From positions 22,334,916-22,398,915 of the forward strand of contig CM055191.1 of assembly GCA_029224185.1 (NCBI GenBank): a stretch of 64,000 bases of DNA, in the 5' to 3' direction. Position 1 is the first letter of the stretch. Each line of letters starts with the position of its first letter. The translations under genes and the position numbers were made by a program. The notes under the pieces are model-generated. The model saw only the letters and a list, made by a program, of their open reading frames with translations. It had not been told where the DNA came from and did not search any database. Below, piece by piece: positions 63,218-64,000 of this stretch. This DNA is from Karalla daura. Lineage: Eukaryota > Chordata > Actinopteri > Chaetodontiformes > Leiognathidae.

Positions 63218-64000
63218 CCTGAGGCCATGGAGAACATGGCTTCCGGCTGCCTCTGTCTCTTCAGCAGTGCCTCCTCTCTCCTCAGAGCTGCCACGTACTT
63301 GGAGTAGGACCACGACAGCTGAGGGAACATTTCCAGAAATCCAGTCAAAACTAACATGATTAGAAAAACGGGTCAATTAGGCGATCGGGTTCCCGCTCTG
63401 TAGTCTGTGGTTGGAACCGGCTGGACGGCCACATGACGTCGTTCTGCTTATCTTTTAATTTAATATGTTGTGCTCCGAGTTATCGAAAGAAATCATTTAA
63501 TTTGGTTTGGTTTCATTTTAAGCAAACACATCCCCAGGTCTGCGCTCATCGTGTTTCAGCCACTGGGAACAGCTCCGGCTGCCTCTCACCGGCTGCGTGG
63601 AAGTCAGTAGCACTCTGCTCGCCGTCCTTGCCGACTCACGGTCCTGTTTTCCATCTTCTCCTTCTTCCTCTTCCTCGTCTTCCTCATTTGTCTCTTCATT
63701 CTCTCTAATGCGGGATTCTGGCCTCTCCAGGTGGTCCTGTACAGGAGAGCCCAGGCTGAACATAGTTTCTTGGAACACCTGCAGCTCCTCCATTCTTACC
63801 AGTCCTCCAGTCATTACCTGAGCTCTCCTCTGGTCCTCCCCTTCTTCCTCCTCCTCCTCTTTCCTCCTCTGTCTCCGCACTTTGGCTCTGTGTTTCACTC
63901 GTTTCTCCTGCAGCAGAGGAAGGAGGTGCTCCTCCTGGACGCTGCTGCACAGCTCCTGAAACTCGGGCCAAAACTTCAGCAGTTCACCGAACACTGACAT
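62530..64000 (-). CDS. rgs22: rgs22, C-terminal part, 3 joined exons (gene-level entry)
   Basis: RGS22 is a large testis-enriched protein with several RGS domains that binds G-alpha subunits (established). Three exons (63590-64000, 63219-63318, 62530-62672) join in one frame to 217 residues ending in TGA at 62532-62530. FGELLKFWPEFQELC and SWSYSKYVAALRREEALLK align with the C-terminal segment of human RGS22 as I recall it. This part follows the last RGS domain. The gene continues past 64000. Its location next to vps13b agrees with vertebrate synteny. Confidence 0.85.
62633..62668 (-). repeat. (TCC)n coding repeat (poly-Ser)
   Basis: On the - strand, eleven serine codons, ten TCC and one TCT, near the end of rgs22. 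Confidence 0.85.
62673..63218 (-). other. rgs22 intron
   Basis: An intron of 546 nt on the - strand with donor GTATAC opening directly into a (CA)n (complement of the TG run at 63187-63214), and a (CT)n acceptor tract. No exon is seen inside on either strand. Confidence 0.7.
63187..63214. repeat. (TG)n microsatellite
   Basis: About 14 TG units. On the - strand it lies immediately inside the rgs22 donor site. Confidence 0.95.
63219..63318 (-). CDS. rgs22: rgs22 exon with SYSKY motif
   Basis: On the - strand, acceptor TTCCCTCAG, reading LSWSYSKYVAALRREEALLK and RQRQPEAMFSMAS, ending with one base of a split codon at CAG|GTATAC. Human RGS22 has W-CYSKYIEAL-QERILLK at the same place as I recall it. 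It follows QP of the previous exon exactly as in human. Confidence 0.85.
63319..63589 (-). other. rgs22 intron
   Basis: An intron of 271 nt on the - strand with donor GTGAGA and acceptor CCTCAG. Nothing else is recognisable. Confidence 0.8.
63590..64000 (-). CDS. rgs22: rgs22 exon, continues beyond window
   Basis: It reads from the window edge: MSVFGELLKFWPEFQELCSS, VQEEHLLPLLQEKRVKHRAK, a basic segment, then acidic Glu-rich tracts (EEEEEEGED and NEEDEEEEEGED), ending STQP before donor GTGAGA. The first 40 residues match human RGS22 just after its last RGS domain. The Met at 64000-63998 is probably internal, as mammalian RGS22 has residues upstream of it in the same exon. The acidic region is longer than in human. 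Confidence 0.87.

Overview
This window is vertebrate genomic DNA, almost certainly from a ray-finned (teleost) fish. The evidence is GT-AG spliced exons with GC-rich third codon positions, very abundant (CA)n and (CT)n microsatellites, a fish-type LINE 3' tail, and two genes whose vertebrate orthologues I recognise. There is no prokaryotic, viral, CRISPR or plasmid content. Orthology was assigned by comparing translated exons with family members from memory; no search was run.

Positions 1360-61462 (+ strand) hold the last 30 coding exons of vps13b (COH1, the Cohen syndrome gene). Together they encode 1870 codons, about the C-terminal half of a protein of roughly 4000 residues. All splice phases agree across the 29 internal introns, and the reading frame runs unbroken to a TGA at 61460-61462. 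In order the exons encode the end of the long lipid-transfer bridge, the Vps13 adaptor-binding (VAB) region, the last bridge element with an LDNQ motif, the ATG2_C-like helical region and the C-terminal PH-like domain. The earlier vps13b exons lie to the left of the window. Below, 'fragment residue' (f) counts from the first complete codon at 1362. A 3' UTR follows, with an AATAAA at 62257-62262.

Positions 62530-64000 (- strand) hold the last three coding exons of rgs22 (regulator of G-protein signalling 22). They read toward vps13b, so the two genes are tail to tail. rgs22 continues beyond 64000. Vertebrate synteny supports the pairing, but cox6c, which lies between the two genes in human, is not in the gap.

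The rest is intron, and the largest spans 20901-36355. Introns carry microsatellites, poly-C and poly-G runs, a LINE tail (about 21110-21425), a possible hAT remnant (26055-26182), CpG-rich islands (the strongest about 31930-32700), an RE1/NRSF-like site (28922-28942), a perfect RFX X-box match (18135-18148) and several inverted repeats. No nested gene, tRNA or other RNA gene could be supported. The most unusual observations are a 90-nt stop-free, in-frame intron (54047-54136), a weak donor whose read-through would add a membrane-like tail (53199-53354), and complementary overlapping poly(A) hexamers shared by the two genes. I found no evidence for a new multi-gene biological system.
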